Part shown: piece by piece, positions 60,651-64,000 of the stretch
Position numbering within the stretch: the stretch's first letter is position 1
Layout of the letters: every line of letters begins with the position of its first letter
NCBI RefSeq assembly: GCF_954871325.1
Contig: NC_088779.1
Location: 8,868,846 to 8,932,845, forward strand
Origin: Gordionus sp. m RMFG-2023
Taxonomy: Eukaryota > Nematomorpha > Gordioida > Chordodea > Parachordodidae
Length of the DNA stretch: 64,000 nt
Direction: 5' to 3'
Notes under the pieces: model-generated
The model's database searches: none
Seen by the model: only the letters and a program-made list of their open reading frames with translations
What the model was told of the DNA's origin: nothing
Program-made: the position numbers and the translations under genes

Positions 60651-63636
60651 GTTTATTTATATCCTCTAGCATATAATAAAATCTATATACTGGTACATTT
60701 AATGAAATTAGTGTAATAATAAAAATAAAGGATACAGAGAGGGTCGAATAAAAAATCAAATTCAAATCTTATATTTTTAAACATGATTAAATTATAAGAT
60801 AATTTTGTTAATAGTCTAATTTGTGCGCACTATTACTTTTTTTGAGAAAATTAATTTGAAAATCACTTTTTTTTTCTCACACTTTATCTAGTTTTCATAA
60901 TAAAATCGTAATATTTGTTATTTTTTATATAATCCTAATGACATTAAAAAACTATCCAACTTTTGAAAAATTATTATTAAATCAAAAAAATATACAGATT
61001 GGACATTCTCTTTTAAGAATATCATTTTTATTCTTATTACGAAGAAAAATTATCTGAAAAAAGATCAAACGAATGATAGGAATGGATACATGTCTCAACA
61101 ATAATTTTCCACTTATAGAGACAATGTACAATTTTATATTCTTTATTCCACACTCATATACATAATCCTAGATAATATTCAGTTAATGAATACAGCCTGC
61201 AGATTTATCTTCATAATTATTCACTCAAAGAAATTTAAGCTTATCTTCATAGCATATATGAAGAATATCTTTTACACTTTTAAACGATAAACCAAGGCAA
61301 AGGCTGGGCAAGAGTAAAATGATATATGGAGGCGAAGTCCTACCCCTCCGAACTATTATATTAAAAACTCACACTATAATGAAAAATATCTGGCAAATAT
61401 GTGTTCGATCCATATTTTTCTGGTTATGCAGATTCTGAATAATATATATTATCTATTAAGAAAATTTTTTGGTTCAACTAAGTCCTACCATGTACCCTAC
61501 GAATTCAATTTCCAAAATTTTATTTTGATTTTAGGCCCAGCGAGAAATTTATTAGAAAAATATAAATTAACTACATTTTTTAAGGTAATTTTATGACTAT
61601 ATAAAGTTATAATAATTTATATCTAAAAGAAATATATACTAACTATCTATAAAATTTATCAGAAATAAAACAATATTTTTAAAAAAATCCAAAACTATAT
61701 AAGTTAAGTCAGTAGGCTGTGTCCTGATTCGACTTAATTTTGATACTTAATTAAACAGATTTTGAACTAGGACACCTTATTTTAGGTTGTTTTAAGTATT
61801 TAGTGGCATCGTTATTTTTTCTCGTTTTTTCCTTTACTCTCAAAGCTAGCCAGCTGAACAACCTGCTGTTTAGTGATAAGTCGAACCAAGATACGGTTGT
61901 AGGACTTAATGAATCATATATAGCAATACAGATGTTGGCAAATTTTGATAAACATTCTTTTCCTTAAGTAAAAAAACCTTCTTTTGGTTCACCTCAATTA
62001 TTATAAGGTTAAATATAAGTAATAATCACTTATTATAACCACTTTATTATAAAGTTAAATATAATAAAAAACCACTGATTACACTGTTTTCTAATCTTCG
62101 AAAAATTATAATTATCATTTTTTTTAAAGAAGCCTGGCCCGAATTTCTAATTTTTTTTAAGACAATCACGACTTGCAGCGCTTTACTTCTACGGCCTAAA
62201 AATAATGTTTAAAAGGGAAATAACAACTAATTTTATTTTGGCTTACAAAATAAAATATATTGTAATTATAGCCGCCTTAATTATATAAATTTACTATTTA
62301 TAATTATTATTGTTATGAACATACAAAACTTTTATTTTTTAAAGGAAATTGTTATAAATTATTTGGCCTAAATTTATATTCATAAAAAAATATATTTTTT
62401 AAAAAATAAATAAAATCACTTTTCATAATTGCTTTGTTATATTTTATTCAATTTCAAAAGGTAATTTAATAGTCTTTATATTAATTTAAATTTATAACAC
62501 CATAATTATAACCACTTTTTCATACTTACCTATGTTCTCATCGCGATTGTGGGACTAGGATGGGATGAACAAAGCTATTTTTTTTTATTCATAGTTTATA
62601 ATATTATAGTATCAGGTTTTAATCGTTTTTTAGAGGTAAATGTTGCTGATATTTTTAATAATATACCTTTGGATTATATTTTTTAAAAAAATATAAATTT
62701 TTCCTACTTATATATAATAGAAAATTTCGATAGATATACACATTTTCCTTATTCTGTTTCCTTTATATGGTAGACGCCATTTTTTTATATTATTAATTTT
62801 AAAGTAGCGTCCAAAAATTGGGAAATTTTTTTCCAAACCTTTAATAAAAATCATTCATTCTACACCGTGTATTTTTTTCTTAAGAAAGCCGATAATGGAA
62901 GGCAAAAAATCCATTCTTTGTTGTTTTAATTATATTATAAAATTTAACATAACATAAAAACTTATGTTATAAAATGGAATATAAATATTACTTTTTTTGC
63001 AATTATTCTCATACGGAATTCCCGCAATTATTATTTTGCGATTACAAAAAAAAAATATATTTCTGAACTTAAAGCTAAATAAACATTTCTAAAATATTCC
63101 TCTTTTCATCCATTTTTAATAGGCAGACGATTCTTTACTTCTTATAAATTAATTAAAAATTATAATCCTTTATAAACGGAATCGTTGTATGTTAAATTCT
63201 TAAACCTTCAATTTTCTAGAAATTTTTTAGTCTAAACTAAAAAAAAGGTTTGTCGCATTAATAATTTTGTACAAGTTGTTCTGCCCGGCTCATAATATTA
63301 TTTACGATGAAAAACGACATAAATTTGTCTTAATTTCTAAGCTCAGTATTTTAAAAAAAACTTAAGCTCAAACAGCGAAAAATATTCTTCACAAGTTATC
63401 CCAGAACTGGGCCAGACCACGCCCTCTCTGAACTATTTTTTTTAAATCACAATTTTCAGTGTGCTAATTAGATATCTTAGAAAGGAAAAATTGATTTTTT
63501 TAGAGATTCGAAATCTTAATGGAATTTAAAAGAATTTGCTTATATGATCCAGTCGGCTTTTAAAATCAAAATAAATTTTGTCATCCGCGGATTCAGACCT
63601 TTTCATGCACTGCGTTAGTTTAGAAGTGTTATTTAG
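60651..63636. other. AT-rich region without recognised genes
   Basis: Only scattered GC patches (61300-61350, CCCGGCTCATAATATT near 63280, CAGAACTGGGCCAGACC near 63405) that look like old repeat material. A consensus splice donor AG/GTAAGTATG occurs on the minus strand at about 62529 after a GC-richer 40 bp, but no open frame accompanies it. Confidence 0.4.
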
Positions 63637-63691
63637 TGTATTCTCGTAATCCCGTCCAGTCTGCGATTATCGGCGGAAAGCCGTCTGTTAA
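63637..63691 (+). CDS. Possible isolated exon of an unknown gene
   Basis: A GC-richer stretch with acceptor TTATTTAG at 63629-63636 and possible donor GTGGGA at 63692. One frame reads YSRNPVQSAIIGGKPSV. Composition and borders are exon-like, but the piece is short and no family is recognised. Confidence 0.25.
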
Positions 63692-64000
63692 GTGGGACAG
63701 GGAAAAAATTTAAATAACAACCATCAAGTCATTTAACCTACAATAATTTTTTTCATTAATTTAAAAAAAAAATATTGGCTAATCAAATAAATCGGAACAC
63801 ATTTTCTAAAAGTTTGATAAAAAATTTTCTTTTTTTTTGGTCTCGGAGTTAGTTTTTATTGATCAGTCAAAATAATGTAGGTATTATTTTGCAAAGCCTT
63901 GTGTCAATAATATTAGGCATGAATGTTTGCTTAAATTATTAATCACCTGATTTCTCAGCTAGTTAATTGGCTAGTAGGATTAAAAAGAAATATTTTACAT

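Noticed and set aside
62521-62570. Consensus splice donor on the minus strand as the mark of another gene
   Set aside because: No open reading frame of useful length accompanies it and no partner exon was seen.

Overview
The window looks like nuclear DNA from an AT-rich invertebrate animal. Four host loci can be supported: a RAF-type serine/threonine kinase (+, positions 407-20419, 14 exons, 5' end outside the window), isoprenylcysteine carboxyl methyltransferase ICMT (+, 22607-25712, four exons, complete), a possible single-exon gene of unknown function (+, 27669-27998), and ribosomal protein L27a (-, 47847-48481, five exons, complete). Exon limits were set by hand from GT/AG borders, reading phase and family alignment from memory. 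All phases close in RAF, ICMT and RPL27A.

The host is most likely a horsehair worm (Nematomorpha), by inference. A nuclear copy of mitochondrial DNA at about 57.3-60.65 kb uses TGA as Trp and AGA as Ser, carries an ND5 gene opposite to ND2 and tRNA-Trp, and its ND5 part is full of near-perfect inverted repeats. Such coding palindromes are known from nematomorph mitochondrial genes. Introns of 42-44 bp beside introns of several kb, and heavy transposon load, fit a small-bodied ecdysozoan but do not prove it.

Layout. 0-20.4 kb: RAF, with Ras-binding domain, C1 zinc finger, CR2 14-3-3 site, a very long Ser/Asn-rich linker and the kinase domain. Its introns hold a near-perfect foldback element with a CCHC zinc-knuckle ORF (7.07-8.41 kb), two hAT-type short elements, and a second, older foldback element with a knuckle (16.7-18.6 kb). 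22.6-25.7 kb: ICMT, whose third coding step is interrupted by a LINE fragment bracketed by 79-bp inverted repeats. 26-43 kb: gene-poor transposon accumulation, with at least four elements carrying perfect 8-bp target duplications (hAT), one of them with a recognisable transposase. 43.1-46.9 kb: a DNA transposon with ~770-bp terminal inverted repeats and a decayed transposase, plus a nested piggyBac-like MITE. 47.8-48.5 kb: RPL27A. 49.3-52.2 kb: a broken Ty3/gypsy-like LTR element, with a second decayed relative at 53.4-54.1 kb. 57.3-60.65 kb: mitochondrial insertion including a 22-bp minisatellite. 60.65-64 kb: nothing firm.

RAF and ICMT both belong to Ras signalling (Ras binds the RAF RBD; ICMT finishes the prenylated Ras C-terminus), but their adjacency here is probably chance.
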